Source of the DNA: Acinetobacter rathckeae
GTDB lineage: Bacteria > Pseudomonadota > Gammaproteobacteria > Pseudomonadales > Moraxellaceae
Direction of reading: 5' to 3'
Assembly: GCF_015627125.1 (NCBI RefSeq)
Contig: NZ_VTDO01000005.1
Location: forward strand, 1-64,000
Length of the DNA: 64,000 nucleotides
Made by a program: the position numbers and the translations under genes. The notes under the pieces are model-generated. The model was not told where the DNA came from. It did no database searches and saw only the letters and a program-made list of their open reading frames with translations. Below, one piece after another: positions 46,714 through 56,022 of this stretch (position 1 is the first letter of the stretch; every line of letters starts with the position of its first letter).

Positions 46714-47240
46714 TGAAGTTTTCTATGGTGCAAAAGGGGGTGGGGATGATTGAAGTCTTAGTGGCTTTACTCATTCTATCGATTGCTATTTTAGGCTTTG
46801 TTGGCTTGCAGTTAAGGGCCTCTGAAGCTGGAGCAGAAGCATCAAATCGTATTTTAGCCATAAATGTTGCTCGAGATCTAGCTGAAAAAATAAGAATAAA
46901 TAGTGCACAAATTTTGACATATACATCAGAAATGGCAACCACCACAAGTCAAAAAGAAAGTGGTTCAAATTGTTTTAATAACTACTGTACTCCTGCTCAA
47001 AAAGCGGACTTTGATGTGAAACAATCTTATTTCAATGCACTGGCTTTAGGGATGTCAATGAGTATGCAAGTTTGTCCAAGTGGTTCAAATGGTAAACAGT
47101 GTATTTATGTTGCATGGGGAAAAACTTTACCAAGTAATAGCACAGCAAATTCTGAAAACTTAAACTCTTGTACCGTCAGTAGTGCCAATGGTTTTACATA
47201 CCGCGATAACGCCAAATGTATCGTCATGGAGGTCTTTTAA
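46713..47240 (+). CDS. pilV: Minor pilin PilV
   Basis: Minor pilin of 175 residues. The class III leader ends KG/VGMIEVLVALLILSIAILG: Gly at -1, Glu at +5, then the PilV-typical helix. The next region has GLQLRASEAGAEASNRILA. The ATG at 46713 overlaps the fimU stop by one base, and its stop overlaps pilW by one base (TAATG). It is part of the pilus-tip priming complex together with PilW, PilX, FimU and PilY1. Confidence 0.9.
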   Translation: MKFSMVQKGVGMIEVLVALLILSIAILGFVGLQLRASEAGAEASNRILAINVARDLAEKIRINSAQILTYTSEMATTTSQKESGSNCFNNYCTPAQKADFDVKQSYFNALALGMSMSMQVCPSGSNGKQCIYVAWGKTLPSNSTANSENLNSCTVSSANGFTYRDNAKCIVMEVF

Positions 47241-48082
47241 TGTACATGCAAAAAGGCTTTACAATGGTTGAACTCATGGTAGCTCTACTGCTTGGCACAA
47301 TGATTTCATCGATTGCCTTAATGTTATTTCTTTCAGGTCAGCGTAGTCAGGCGTTACAACAAGCCACTGCTGAAATTCAAGATGGGTCAAACTTTTCACT
47401 AGAATATATGGTAAGAAATATAAGAAAATCAAATTTTAGTGGGAGTGGAACGACTGTAAATAATGACTCAGCCAATGGTGGAATTGTGTTGAGTGGTAAA
47501 AACCTAGTGGGAGTCAGCTCAGATTTAGTAACATTAAATGAAGCAACTAAAAGTGCATCTAATCATATTGATGTTGTAAATAGTGATCAATTAACAATAC
47601 AGTATTTTGTATCGCAAGACCAAGTTAACCAACGTTTTTTTGACTGTACTGGACAGCAAGTGACAGAGAGTAGATATGTTGTTGAGCGCTATTTTGTCAG
47701 ACAAAATGGTGGGCTGGTTTGTGCGTCAAACCGAGGGGGTAATGTGAATAGTTTAGCATCTAATGCTCAGCTAATCATGCCAGGCGTGGATTATTTACGC
47801 GTTCTTTTATCTGTTCAACGAAGCAGTGACAGTGCTTTAAATGACGTTGCGATTAACCAATACAATGGTGTAGATAATATTGTGGGCGTTAAACTTGGAA
47901 TTTTGCTGAGATCAAACCAAACGGTAGGAACAAATATTGCATTAAATCAAGGTCAAAGTGTACGTGTATTGGATCGGACAGTTCAATTGAGTGATCTTAC
48001 AACAGATAAACAAACAAACAACCTGCGTGTTGTATTAGAGCAAACAGTGGCTTTGCGTAATGCAATTGGTGGAGGTCTTTGA
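47240..48082 (+). CDS. pilW: Minor pilin PilW (ComB-like)
   Basis: Minor pilin of 280 residues. The short leader MYMQKG is followed by FTMVELMVALLLGTMI, with Glu at +5. The remainder is the larger PilW globular domain with FDCTGQ and VCASN cysteines. GGAGG lies upstream of the ATG at 47240, inside the end of pilV. In Acinetobacter baylyi the gene at this place in the cluster is comB; by position this is the PilW/ComB equivalent. Confidence 0.88.
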   Translation: MYMQKGFTMVELMVALLLGTMISSIALMLFLSGQRSQALQQATAEIQDGSNFSLEYMVRNIRKSNFSGSGTTVNNDSANGGIVLSGKNLVGVSSDLVTLNEATKSASNHIDVVNSDQLTIQYFVSQDQVNQRFFDCTGQQVTESRYVVERYFVRQNGGLVCASNRGGNVNSLASNAQLIMPGVDYLRVLLSVQRSSDSALNDVAINQYNGVDNIVGVKLGILLRSNQTVGTNIALNQGQSVRVLDRTVQLSDLTTDKQTNNLRVVLEQTVALRNAIGGGL

Positions 48083-48084
48083 CT

Positions 48085-48894
48085 ATGAAGAACAGTCTAT
48101 CTACCCAAAAGGGGGCGACCCTAGTTATTGTATTGTGTGTACTTGTTTTAACGGCCATGATAGGAGCAATGATTGTTAGACAAAGCATGACCTCATTAAA
48201 CATTGCAACCAATGCTCAGGCGAGACAATTGCTGTTTCAAAGCTCTGATGCGGCTTTAATGAAAGTACAAAATGCATCTCAGGCACTTATTCTTACCATT
48301 AGTGGTAATTTAGGGCGTTCTATGAACAGTATGTCTAAGTCGCCAGAAATTGTATTTTGTTATCAAAAAAATAGTGCAGATTTTTTTAATGTGACGCAAT
48401 ACAGCATGATAGAGTGGCAAGATGGTGCATCTGCGCCAAATGGAACGCTGTCTGGTACATTGGGGTACTGTCAAGTGAGTAAAGGGAATCGTACTTTTTT
48501 TACCAGTGGCCGTAATGCAATTTTAACGCAAGTGTCTATCCAAAATATTGGTACATCTACCACATCTAGTGAATCTGGTGCTTTTACAGGGTATACCGTG
48601 GGTACCGATGCCCAGTCACTCAATGCAACTGCTGGTAGTGCAAGCAATACACAGAATAATCAGGTGATTCGTGTCTATGCGGTGTCTTTAATGCCGAGTA
48701 TGTCTACAGCATCTGCTACAGATATTAATGCGTGTCTTAATTCTCATATGAACAACCCAGTCGCTCCCGTGACATCAACACCAACAGCAACTGGTTTGAA
48801 AAGCATTTCAGCCTGCTTACAAGAATTGGGTGTTCCGTTTTCAACGCAATATAGTGATTACAATTTAATCCAAACTGATTATCAACGAGTGTAG
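48085..48894 (+). CDS. pilX: Minor pilin PilX
   Basis: Minor pilin of 269 residues. The leader ends QKG and the mature protein begins ATLVIVLCVLVLTAMIGAM; the usual Glu at +5 is Ile. Loss of Glu5 is typical of PilX/GspK-like tip pilins. GGAGG lies 9 nt before the ATG at 48085. It sits between pilW and pilY1, as in other pilus-tip clusters. Confidence 0.88.
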   Translation: MKNSLSTQKGATLVIVLCVLVLTAMIGAMIVRQSMTSLNIATNAQARQLLFQSSDAALMKVQNASQALILTISGNLGRSMNSMSKSPEIVFCYQKNSADFFNVTQYSMIEWQDGASAPNGTLSGTLGYCQVSKGNRTFFTSGRNAILTQVSIQNIGTSTTSSESGAFTGYTVGTDAQSLNATAGSASNTQNNQVIRVYAVSLMPSMSTASATDINACLNSHMNNPVAPVTSTPTATGLKSISACLQELGVPFSTQYSDYNLIQTDYQRV

Positions 48895-48905
48895 AGAGTC
48901 GTGTA

Positions 48906-51900
48906 ATGATAAATATGAATTTAAATCAACGTATTACACTGACTTTTAAAAATGCTCAGTGGATTGGTTTATTGATCATGGCTTGTGGGGGAACACAGGC
49001 TAGCCATAGTAGTGATATTGAAATTTATCAGGCAGGAACAAAGTCAGCACCAACGATCATGTTTCTCTTAGATATTTCTGGGAGTATGGCGGCTAATATC
49101 GCAGGTAAGAGTGCTTGTGATATACCAAGTGGATATGATTTCGTTAGTACTCAGTCAGAAGATTCAACAACAACCCCCTTATATACTCGGAATTACTGTA
49201 GTGTTAAGCCTACGGGTAGCAATATCTCATATTTTTATAAAAAAACCACATATCGTTATGGAAGTGCCTTTCAAAGTTGTAAAAGCTACTGGTGGGGGAA
49301 TCCACCATCAACTAGTCAAGCGGATTGCAACTACAGTATACCAACACCGTCAACTCGTGAATTAAGCAACTATAAAACCATTACATCGGGCTCTACAACC
49401 TATTATGTACAATACAGTGAACAAAAATTTTATGACCGTATCACCAAAGTCAAAGATGGGATGTTTGCGGTATTGCAGGGTTCATCAATTGTGTCACGAC
49501 TCTCAGATGATAAGGTGATTGGACTCGCTGCATTTTCTTATAATGGGGAAGGACGAAGTGGGTATATTATAGATCCCGCAAAGCCGTTGAGTGCGACTGT
49601 CAGTGGTAATGATGATCAAAGAACAACGCTGTTAGCACAGATTGCGAAGTTAAGTGCATATAATGGTACACCAACAGCACATGCTTATGCTGAGGTAGCA
49701 GCGTATCTGATGGGTACGACGACAAAACCTTCTGATGTAAGTGGCATGGATTATGCGGTAGCGGCAGATATTAAAAATTCTGCGACACAATACAAAAAAC
49801 CAGATTCATTCAATAGTGGTAATACACAATGTACTGGCCAAGGTATTTATGTGTTAACAGATGGTCAACCAAATGCAACAACGCCAGAGCGTTCAAAAAA
49901 TATCATGAATAATGCATTAACACCTAGTTATGCTTCTTCACAAATTTGTTCGGCAAATCTACTTAAATTGTCTGAAATTAAAGGTAATTATTATGATATT
50001 TATCAGTCTGGCTGGCCGAGGGTATATGGCGATGATAATGCATGGTTATGTATTGGTGACTTTTCACAGCTTTTGTTAGATAAAACTAAAAATCCTTTAG
50101 GGCGTCAAATTAAAACAGCAGTGGTTGGTTTTGGTAGTGAATTTAATGGTTTAACCTCATATAGTCCGTCGCTGACACAGCAACAAAATATTGATAATAT
50201 TAATAACTCTAATGCTGGACCAAATGTAAAAAATGCGGCCAAATGGGGCGTGTATGGCCAAGGTGGCTGGTATGTTGGATCGAATGCACAAGATGTTGTA
50301 ACCAGTGTAAACACATTTATTAATAACACCACAGGCGAAGTACCGCCAGTGACCACAGGATCGGCAACAGTACCAATAGATAACTTAAATCCATTGGCAC
50401 TTCGAAATACCGCGTATTTTTCGCAGTTTCAACCTACACCAGATAAAAACTATCAACTCTGGTTGGGTAATTTGAAAAAATATGTGGTCGATGGAGGTTT
50501 CTTAAAAGACCAAAATCAAAATAACATTCAAAATAGTGCCGGTGAAATTATTAGTAATTATGATTTTTGGGCACAGAGTTCAACTGACTTGGTTGGAGGG
50601 GGCAAAGCCAGACTCCCATTAGGCGTTAAAAATGACAGTGAGTTTAACCGAGTGGTGTGGACGAACCGTGATGGGTTTGCCACCAACAATTTAAGAAAAA
50701 TTGGTATGACGGACTTACAAGGTTCGAGCTCAGAAAAAGGTTATTTATTATCACTACTTGGCTTTAATATTGATTTAAATAATGTACCGAGTACCATGAA
50801 TGACTTAAAAGCCACTGATGAATTAAGACAGGTCGGTTCGATTTTGCATTCATCACCGCTGTTGCTGACCAATGAAGGGATTATTAAGGTTGAAAATAAT
50901 AATATTGTGACCAAAGAGCGCAAAGATTATATTGTTTTTGGTACAACACAAGGGTTACTTCACGTCGTGGATGCGGTGAGTGGTGTTGAAAAATTTGCTT
51001 TTGTACCGAGTGAGATTATTGATACACAAAAACAAGCTTTTTCTAAAGTAGATAGTACATCTGATGGTATTGGAAGTCTGTTTTATGGCATAGATGCCCC
51101 GTGGACCAGTTATACCGAATACGTGAGTAAAGACAGCAGTGCTGGGCGTGTGACTGTTGGAGAGGGTGAAAATAATGCTGTGGGTAAGCAAATTATTTAT
51201 GGTGGCTTACGTATGGGGGGGCGTGGTTATTATGCGCTTGATCTCAAAGATATGGACAATCCATCACTTTTATTTAGGGTTGGTCCACAAAATGAAAAAG
51301 TCTTTTCCAAATCTAGTGATGTGACAGCGAAAAATTATCCTGAGTTGGCATTCTTAGGGCAAAGCTGGGCAAAACCAACAGTGGGTTGGGTAAACTGGAA
51401 TCAAAAAAAACGTCTTGTGCTGTTTATTAGTGGAGGATATGACGCAGGCGGTTACGGTGGTGATGGTTATTTTGATTACTCTGTGGGTAAAAAGGGGACA
51501 TATGCTGGGTATGAATCCCCATCATATAATCAATCGACGCAGCAAGGTGCGGGCGTTTATATGTTTGATGCACTGACAGGTGAATTGCTGTGGTGGGCTG
51601 GAGCGAATGCGACAGCAAGTAATACCAGTGCAACAGTACAATATACGACAGCACCAGAGATGAAATATAGTGTAGTGAGTCAAATTCGAACGGTCGATCG
51701 AAATTTAGATGGCTTAGTAGATCACTTGTATTTTGGTGATTTAGGTGGGCAAGTATGGCGTATAGATTTAAATAACAATGCACCAGACAGCAGTCTTTTT
51801 GCCAAAACACCTGTTCGCTTAATGAACTTAAATAATGGTCCGTACAGCCCACGCTTTTATGATATGCCTGCATTTTCACTATATAGAAAAGATAATCAGC

Positions 51901-52556
51901 TCTTTGCAGTACTTTCAATTGGATCTGGTAATAGAAGTTCTCCGATGTTCAATACCACAGATAGTAACTATAAAGACGATGCAATTTACAATATCTATGA
52001 TAAAGATGTCGTTAAAAGTCGACTCTTTAATATAGATAAGAATAATCAGGGCAAATATTACTATACTGATGTGGATGGCTTAAGTAGCCAAGATGCAACA
52101 CTTAATAATACGAGTGTTGCCAAAAAAATTGTTGCCATGGGTGATGCAAACGTAGAGACATCGGCAGGTTGGTACTATGGGTTTAAAACGACTTCTGTGA
52201 ATGCATTACAAACGAGAAAAGTCTCTCAAATGCCAATCATTGTAAATAATGATATGTATGTGACAACATTTAACAATACTCAAAATGGCGTATCTGGTGC
52301 ATGTGGTGCGGGTGTGAAAGGTAAAAGTTCTGTGAGTCTATTCTGTATGCCTTATGGTCAGTGTAATGGTGGTGTTAAAGAAAATGAAATTGGTGTAGGA
52401 ATAGTTGCACCATCAGTTGTATCTCCAGCAGCAGATGGTTATGACCGTACATTGGTGTCTACAGTGGCTTCTGTTCTAAATGGCACAAATCCATTTAACA
52501 AGTATAAAAATAATCAAAAAATCATCCCGAGAAGTTGGGCTGAGGTGGGGCAGTGA
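48906..52556 (+). CDS. pilY1: Type IV pilus tip adhesin PilY1 (ComC-like)
   Basis: Large secreted protein of 1216 residues. A signal peptide of about 32 residues ends at TQA. A von Willebrand A domain has the MIDAS motif DISGS at residues 56-60 and a VLTDG strand near 318. The C-terminal PilY1 beta-propeller half (~610-1216) carries an EF-hand-like calcium site DRNLDGLVD near 935. It acts at the pilus tip in adhesion and retraction control; the A. baylyi equivalent, ComC, is needed for DNA uptake. ATG codons at 48906 and 48915 are both possible starts. Confidence 0.93.
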   Translation: MINMNLNQRITLTFKNAQWIGLLIMACGGTQASHSSDIEIYQAGTKSAPTIMFLLDISGSMAANIAGKSACDIPSGYDFVSTQSEDSTTTPLYTRNYCSVKPTGSNISYFYKKTTYRYGSAFQSCKSYWWGNPPSTSQADCNYSIPTPSTRELSNYKTITSGSTTYYVQYSEQKFYDRITKVKDGMFAVLQGSSIVSRLSDDKVIGLAAFSYNGEGRSGYIIDPAKPLSATVSGNDDQRTTLLAQIAKLSAYNGTPTAHAYAEVAAYLMGTTTKPSDVSGMDYAVAADIKNSATQYKKPDSFNSGNTQCTGQGIYVLTDGQPNATTPERSKNIMNNALTPSYASSQICSANLLKLSEIKGNYYDIYQSGWPRVYGDDNAWLCIGDFSQLLLDKTKNPLGRQIKTAVVGFGSEFNGLTSYSPSLTQQQNIDNINNSNAGPNVKNAAKWGVYGQGGWYVGSNAQDVVTSVNTFINNTTGEVPPVTTGSATVPIDNLNPLALRNTAYFSQFQPTPDKNYQLWLGNLKKYVVDGGFLKDQNQNNIQNSAGEIISNYDFWAQSSTDLVGGGKARLPLGVKNDSEFNRVVWTNRDGFATNNLRKIGMTDLQGSSSEKGYLLSLLGFNIDLNNVPSTMNDLKATDELRQVGSILHSSPLLLTNEGIIKVENNNIVTKERKDYIVFGTTQGLLHVVDAVSGVEKFAFVPSEIIDTQKQAFSKVDSTSDGIGSLFYGIDAPWTSYTEYVSKDSSAGRVTVGEGENNAVGKQIIYGGLRMGGRGYYALDLKDMDNPSLLFRVGPQNEKVFSKSSDVTAKNYPELAFLGQSWAKPTVGWVNWNQKKRLVLFISGGYDAGGYGGDGYFDYSVGKKGTYAGYESPSYNQSTQQGAGVYMFDALTGELLWWAGANATASNTSATVQYTTAPEMKYSVVSQIRTVDRNLDGLVDHLYFGDLGGQVWRIDLNNNAPDSSLFAKTPVRLMNLNNGPYSPRFYDMPAFSLYRKDNQLFAVLSIGSGNRSSPMFNTTDSNYKDDAIYNIYDKDVVKSRLFNIDKNNQGKYYYTDVDGLSSQDATLNNTSVAKKIVAMGDANVETSAGWYYGFKTTSVNALQTRKVSQMPIIVNNDMYVTTFNNTQNGVSGACGAGVKGKSSVSLFCMPYGQCNGGVKENEIGVGIVAPSVVSPAADGYDRTLVSTVASVLNGTNPFNKYKNNQKIIPRSWAEVGQ

Positions 52557-52572
52557 TTTTTAGGTGATCGCA

Positions 52573-53001
52573 ATGATGAATAGAGGTTTTACCTTAATTG
52601 AGCTGATGATTGTGGTCGTAATTGTTGCTATTTTAGCGGCAGTTGCTATGCCAAGTTATCAGGCCTATGTACGCAAGGTGAATGAAGAGCGGGCAGTACA
52701 GGCAATGCAAAATGAAAGTGTCTTGTTAGAACGCTACAAGGCACGAAATTTTAGCTATATTGACTATAATTCTACTTTGGGTACAGTTCAGGGGTATGCC
52801 TTTACACTTACAGACCAATCTGGAAAACTGTTGACGAGTACGGATACAACTGGCTTAGATTGGTCCATAGTGGCTCAAAATACGACATCAGATGCTAAGC
52901 AAGCCTCATTCTTAATGACCAGTAGTGGTACGCGTTGTAAAAATACTACATTTAGTAATATAGACAAAACAGGCTGTGGTACGGGGGCGGAAGCATGGTA
53001 A
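52573..53001 (+). CDS. Type IV pilin-like protein (PilE/ComE-like)
   Basis: Pilin of 142 residues. The very short leader MMNRG is followed by FTLIELMIVVVIVAILAAVAMPSY, the classic prepilin N-terminus with Glu at +5 and Pro at 22. The C-terminal domain has two Cys (RCKN...GCGTG) that can form the D-region disulfide. TAGG lies 8 nt before the ATG at 52573; a GTG at 52564 is also in frame. By position it corresponds to ComE of A. baylyi, a pilin-like competence factor. Confidence 0.88.
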   Translation: MMNRGFTLIELMIVVVIVAILAAVAMPSYQAYVRKVNEERAVQAMQNESVLLERYKARNFSYIDYNSTLGTVQGYAFTLTDQSGKLLTSTDTTGLDWSIVAQNTTSDAKQASFLMTSSGTRCKNTTFSNIDKTGCGTGAEAW

Positions 53002-53429
53002 ATGTAAAACAAAAAGGGTTTACCCTTGTTGAACTCATGATTGTGGTTGCTATTGTTGGCGTGCTTGCAGCCATAGCATATCCCTCTTATACCAATCATG
53101 TAGTGAATACGAATCGAGCAGATGTACAAGCTGAAATGATGAGAGTTGCGACTCGGTTACAAAGTTATATTGCGATTAACCGTACGTATAGTGGAGCAAC
53201 GCTTGCTAGTGTGGGGGGGACAGCAAATTATCCAAGTCAGGGTGTTGCCAAATACAACCTTACTTTAGACGTAGATACAGACAAAATGGGCTATACGCTT
53301 ACAGCAAAACCAGAGACTAGTGGAACTCAAAATGGCAATGGCTGGGTCTGCTTAAACCAAGATGGACAAAGATCTTGGACACAAGGTCAAACTGAATGTA
53401 ATTTTAAACAATCGACTTGGACAAACTAA
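52995..53429 (+). CDS. Type IV pilin-like protein (PilE/ComF-like)
   Basis: Second pilin of 144 residues. The leader MVNVKQKG precedes FTLVELMIVVAIVGVLAAIAYPSY, with Glu at +5. The C-terminal Cys pair is WVCLNQ...TECNF. It overlaps the preceding pilin gene by 7 bp, so the two are translationally coupled. By position it corresponds to ComF of A. baylyi. The pair differ strongly outside the N-terminal helix. Confidence 0.88.
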   Translation: MVNVKQKGFTLVELMIVVAIVGVLAAIAYPSYTNHVVNTNRADVQAEMMRVATRLQSYIAINRTYSGATLASVGGTANYPSQGVAKYNLTLDVDTDKMGYTLTAKPETSGTQNGNGWVCLNQDGQRSWTQGQTECNFKQSTWTN

Positions 53430-53470
53430 CTTCTAAAATTCAAATTTGTGAATAACTCAAACTTTGACCT

Positions 53471-53498
53471 TTCACTTTACAAGAATATGTCGTAAAAT
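53471..53498 (+). promoter_or_regulatory. Candidate sigma-70 promoter of the rpsP operon
   Basis: TTCACT (53471-53476) and TAAAAT (53493-53498) are separated by 16 bp, about 60 bp upstream of rpsP. The -10 is good and the -35 is moderate. Confidence 0.4.
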
Positions 53499-53558
53499 AA
53501 CCGCCTTTTTAGGCTCAGCCGAGCTTAGAAAGTTTTATCAACATGTGAGAGTATTAAC

Positions 53559-53816
53559 ATGGTCGTAATTCGTCTAGCACGCGGTGGTGCTAAAAAACGT
53601 CCGTTTTATCAAGTGATCATTACAGATAGCCGTAATGCACGTGACGGTCGTTTCATCGAACGTATTGGTTTCTTTAACCCAACTGCTCAAGGTCAAGCGG
53701 AAAAACTTCGTTTAGATGTTGATCGTTATGCACACTGGGTTGCTCAAGGTGCTCAACCTTCTGAGCGTGTTGCTGCGTTAGCTGCTCAAGCTAAAAAAGC
53801 AACTGTTGTTGCGTAA
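53559..53816 (+). CDS. rpsP: 30S ribosomal protein S16
   Basis: Ribosomal protein of 85 residues. The S16 N-terminus ([40 protein letters not shown]) is complete, and an alanine-rich tail follows. It leads the rpsP-rimM-trmD-rplS operon, conserved across gammaproteobacteria; the rimM start follows after 17 bp. Confidence 0.98.
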   Translation: MVVIRLARGGAKKRPFYQVIITDSRNARDGRFIERIGFFNPTAQGQAEKLRLDVDRYAHWVAQGAQPSERVAALAAQAKKATVVA

Positions 53817-53833
53817 GTTGTAGGTAATAGCCC

Positions 53834-54382
53834 ATGAAACCAACACAGAATGTACCCGAAAATCATATACAGATTGGGCAGTTACGTTCAGCATATGGAC
53901 TAAATGGGTGGCTCTGGGTGTATTCAAATACAGAACCTATGAGCAATATGTTTGACTATCTTCCTTGGTTGGTTAAAACCAAAGAGGGCTGGCAAACAAT
54001 GAGTGTAAAACGTTGGAAACCACATGGTAAAGGCCTTGTTGTTGCATTAAAAGGTGTGAGTGATCGCACTGCAGCAGATGCTTTAGTGGGTGCTGAAATT
54101 TGGGTTGATAAAGCACAACTTCCAAAAGCAGGCGTAGATGAGTATTACTGGTCTGACTTAAAAGGGTTAACCGTTTTGAGTTTAGATGAGCAAGAGCAGG
54201 ATGTTAATCTTGGTCGCATCTATGAGTTGTTTGAAACAGGGGCAAATGATGTCATGGTGGTTCACGCAACCCCAGATAGCATTGACTCGGAAGAACGCAT
54301 GATCCCTTGGCATAAAGACGTTGTACAACACGTTGATCTAGAAGCTGGTCGTATTTACGTCAACTGGGGCGTAGATTATTAA
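53834..54382 (+). CDS. rimM: Ribosome maturation factor RimM
   Basis: 16S rRNA processing factor of 182 residues that binds S19 in the 30S head. The N-terminal RimM domain shows IQIGQLRSAYGLNGWLWVYS, and the C-terminal PRC-barrel shows EYYWSDLKGLTV and LIPWHKDVV-type IPWHKDVVQHVD. It lies between rpsP and trmD in the standard order. Confidence 0.96.
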   Translation: MKPTQNVPENHIQIGQLRSAYGLNGWLWVYSNTEPMSNMFDYLPWLVKTKEGWQTMSVKRWKPHGKGLVVALKGVSDRTAADALVGAEIWVDKAQLPKAGVDEYYWSDLKGLTVLSLDEQEQDVNLGRIYELFETGANDVMVVHATPDSIDSEERMIPWHKDVVQHVDLEAGRIYVNWGVDY

Positions 54383-54424
54383 CCCTGTATTGGGTTGGAA
54401 CAGCAGGGAATAGAGGAATCTGCG

Positions 54425-55165
54425 ATGTTTTTTGCAGTCATTACGCTTTTTCCTGAAATGTTTGAAGCGATTACAGCCTATGGCATTAGCGGCCGTGCAA
54501 TAAAACGAGACATTGTACAAGTACACTGTATTAACCCTCGTGATTTTGCAGAAGGTCACTACAAGCGAGTGGATGAACGTCCATTTGGTGGTGGTCCTGG
54601 CATGGTTATGATGGCTGAGCCTTTGGCAAAAGCAATTCATCATGCCAAACAACTTGCAAAGCAAGCAGGCTGTGAACATGTACCTGTTGTGTATATGTCG
54701 CCGCAAGGAAAAACACTTCATGAAAATGAGGTACATCAACTGATCGATTATGACGGTATGATTGTACTTTGTGGACGCTATGAAGGTGTAGATGAGCGTT
54801 TAATTCAGCGCTATGTAGACCAAGAGTGGTCTATTGGTGATTACGTTTTGTCTGGTGGTGAACTTCCTGCGATGGTTTTATTAGACACACTTATTCGGCG
54901 GTTGCCAAATACCATGTCTGATGAGTTGTCTGCGGTGCAAGACTCTTTTGTGGACGGTTTACTCGATTGCCCACAATACACAAAGCCTGATCATTTTGAA
55001 GGTATTACTGTACCTGAAGTCCTTAAGTCTGGGCATCACGGTAATATTGAAAAATGGCGTTTTTTACAACGCTATCAGCGTACGCTTGAGCGTCGTCCTG
55101 AATTGGTCGAACAAGCTACACTGACAACGCAGCAAAAAAAATGGCTGAAAGAATTTAAAGCTTAA
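54425..55165 (+). CDS. trmD: tRNA (guanine-37-N1)-methyltransferase
   Basis: SPOUT methyltransferase of 246 residues making m1G37. The N-terminus is [16 protein letters not shown]; the knot region carries [12 protein letters not shown] near 115 and [15 protein letters not shown] near 140. GAGGA lies 7 nt before the ATG at 54425; the in-frame start 30 bp upstream adds ten residues not found in the family. Downstream, a structured leader precedes rplS. Confidence 0.97.
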   Translation: MFFAVITLFPEMFEAITAYGISGRAIKRDIVQVHCINPRDFAEGHYKRVDERPFGGGPGMVMMAEPLAKAIHHAKQLAKQAGCEHVPVVYMSPQGKTLHENEVHQLIDYDGMIVLCGRYEGVDERLIQRYVDQEWSIGDYVLSGGELPAMVLLDTLIRRLPNTMSDELSAVQDSFVDGLLDCPQYTKPDHFEGITVPEVLKSGHHGNIEKWRFLQRYQRTLERRPELVEQATLTTQQKKWLKEFKA

Positions 55166-55219
55166 TGAGTTAATCATTAAGTGAATCAGATAGGCTCTTT
55201 ACACATTTTAAATGGTAAA

Positions 55220-55263
55220 GGGGAAGATAAACGGGTCGATACGCGTATTTAGCCTCTATCCCC
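55220..55263 (+). promoter_or_regulatory. Candidate structured leader RNA of rplS
   Basis: In the 146-bp trmD-rplS gap, GGGG (55220-55223) pairs with CCCC (55260-55263), AGA and TAAA blocks pair with TCT and TTTA, and the tip holds the 10-bp palindrome ATACGCGTAT (55239-55248). AGGCT at 55192-55196 could alternatively pair with AGCCT (55251-55255) in the right arm. This may set rplS expression apart from trmD; autoregulation is inferred. Confidence 0.4.
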
Positions 55264-55311
55264 AGCGGTTGAGAAGATTAAACCTTCGCCGCATTATTGG
55301 AGATTCCCACA

Positions 55312-55683
55312 ATGAGTGGTAAACATCCTTTAGTTCAAGCTGTTGAAAATGCACAATTAAGATCAGATATTCCTGCATTTGCACCAGGTGATACAGTTGT
55401 TGTTCAAGTAAAAGTAAAAGAGGGCGACCGTGAGCGTCTTCAGGCTTTTGAAGGCGTGGTTATTGCAAAGAAAAACCGTGGCTTGAACTCAGCATTTACA
55501 GTACGTAAAATTTCTAGCGGTGTTGGTGTTGAACGTGTATTCCAAACACATTCACCAATCGTTGCTAAAGTAGAAGTTAAACGCCGTGGTGATGTACGCC
55601 GTGCGAAACTTTACTACTTACGTGAATTGTCTGGTAAAGCTGCACGTATTCGTGAAAAGCTTCCTGCACGTAAAGCAAAATAA
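55312..55683 (+). CDS. rplS: 50S ribosomal protein L19
   Basis: Ribosomal protein of 123 residues. The L19 pattern is clear: [43 protein letters not shown] and [33 protein letters not shown]. The ATG at 55312 has GGAG 9 nt upstream; an in-frame TTG at 55297 is not favoured. Last gene of the rpsP operon, closed by a terminator. Confidence 0.97.
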   Translation: MSGKHPLVQAVENAQLRSDIPAFAPGDTVVVQVKVKEGDRERLQAFEGVVIAKKNRGLNSAFTVRKISSGVGVERVFQTHSPIVAKVEVKRRGDVRRAKLYYLRELSGKAARIREKLPARKAK

Positions 55684-55692
55684 GAGATATTC

Positions 55693-55721
55693 AAAAATGC
55701 GCCAATTAAGGCGCATTTTTT
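55693..55721 (+). terminator. Intrinsic terminator of the rpsP-rimM-trmD-rplS operon
   Basis: A perfect 11-bp stem (55693-55703 with 55710-55720), 6-nt loop, followed by T residues. Confidence 0.88.
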
Positions 55722-56022
55722 ATGCTTTAATTTTCATTTAAAATAACGACTGTACTGTTGCATAGAAAATATATTTATCCGGTAGATATAAGTAAAATAT
55801 AGACTTTACGATATTGACCATCAGGCATTGTGAATGAAAATATGATGACGTCATAAGAGTTGGCAAAAATGAGTGATATATAGTCTAGGTATGATTTGAA
55901 TTTATCGTTTTAGGAAAGTTTACATCTATCATTCAATACATTCTTGATAAAAATCTAAAATTCTGCTGATGATTATAAAGTGCTTTGTTAATATAGCGGG
56001 CTGTTTAGTGGTGGTATAAATC
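55722..56022. other. Non-coding stretch between rplS terminator and truB
   Basis: About 300 bp of AT-rich sequence with no open frame or RNA gene that I can support. It presumably carries the truB promoter. Confidence 0.5.

Noticed and set aside
48085..48150. Missing Glu at +5 of PilX taken as a defect
   Set aside because: PilX and related tip pilins normally lack Glu5, so Ile at this place is not a sign of decay.
51427..51918. Long antisense open frame (163 codons) inside pilY1
   Set aside because: It lies wholly within pilY1 on the opposite strand, shows no recognisable domain, and the host frame has clear PilY1 features, so it is a shadow frame.
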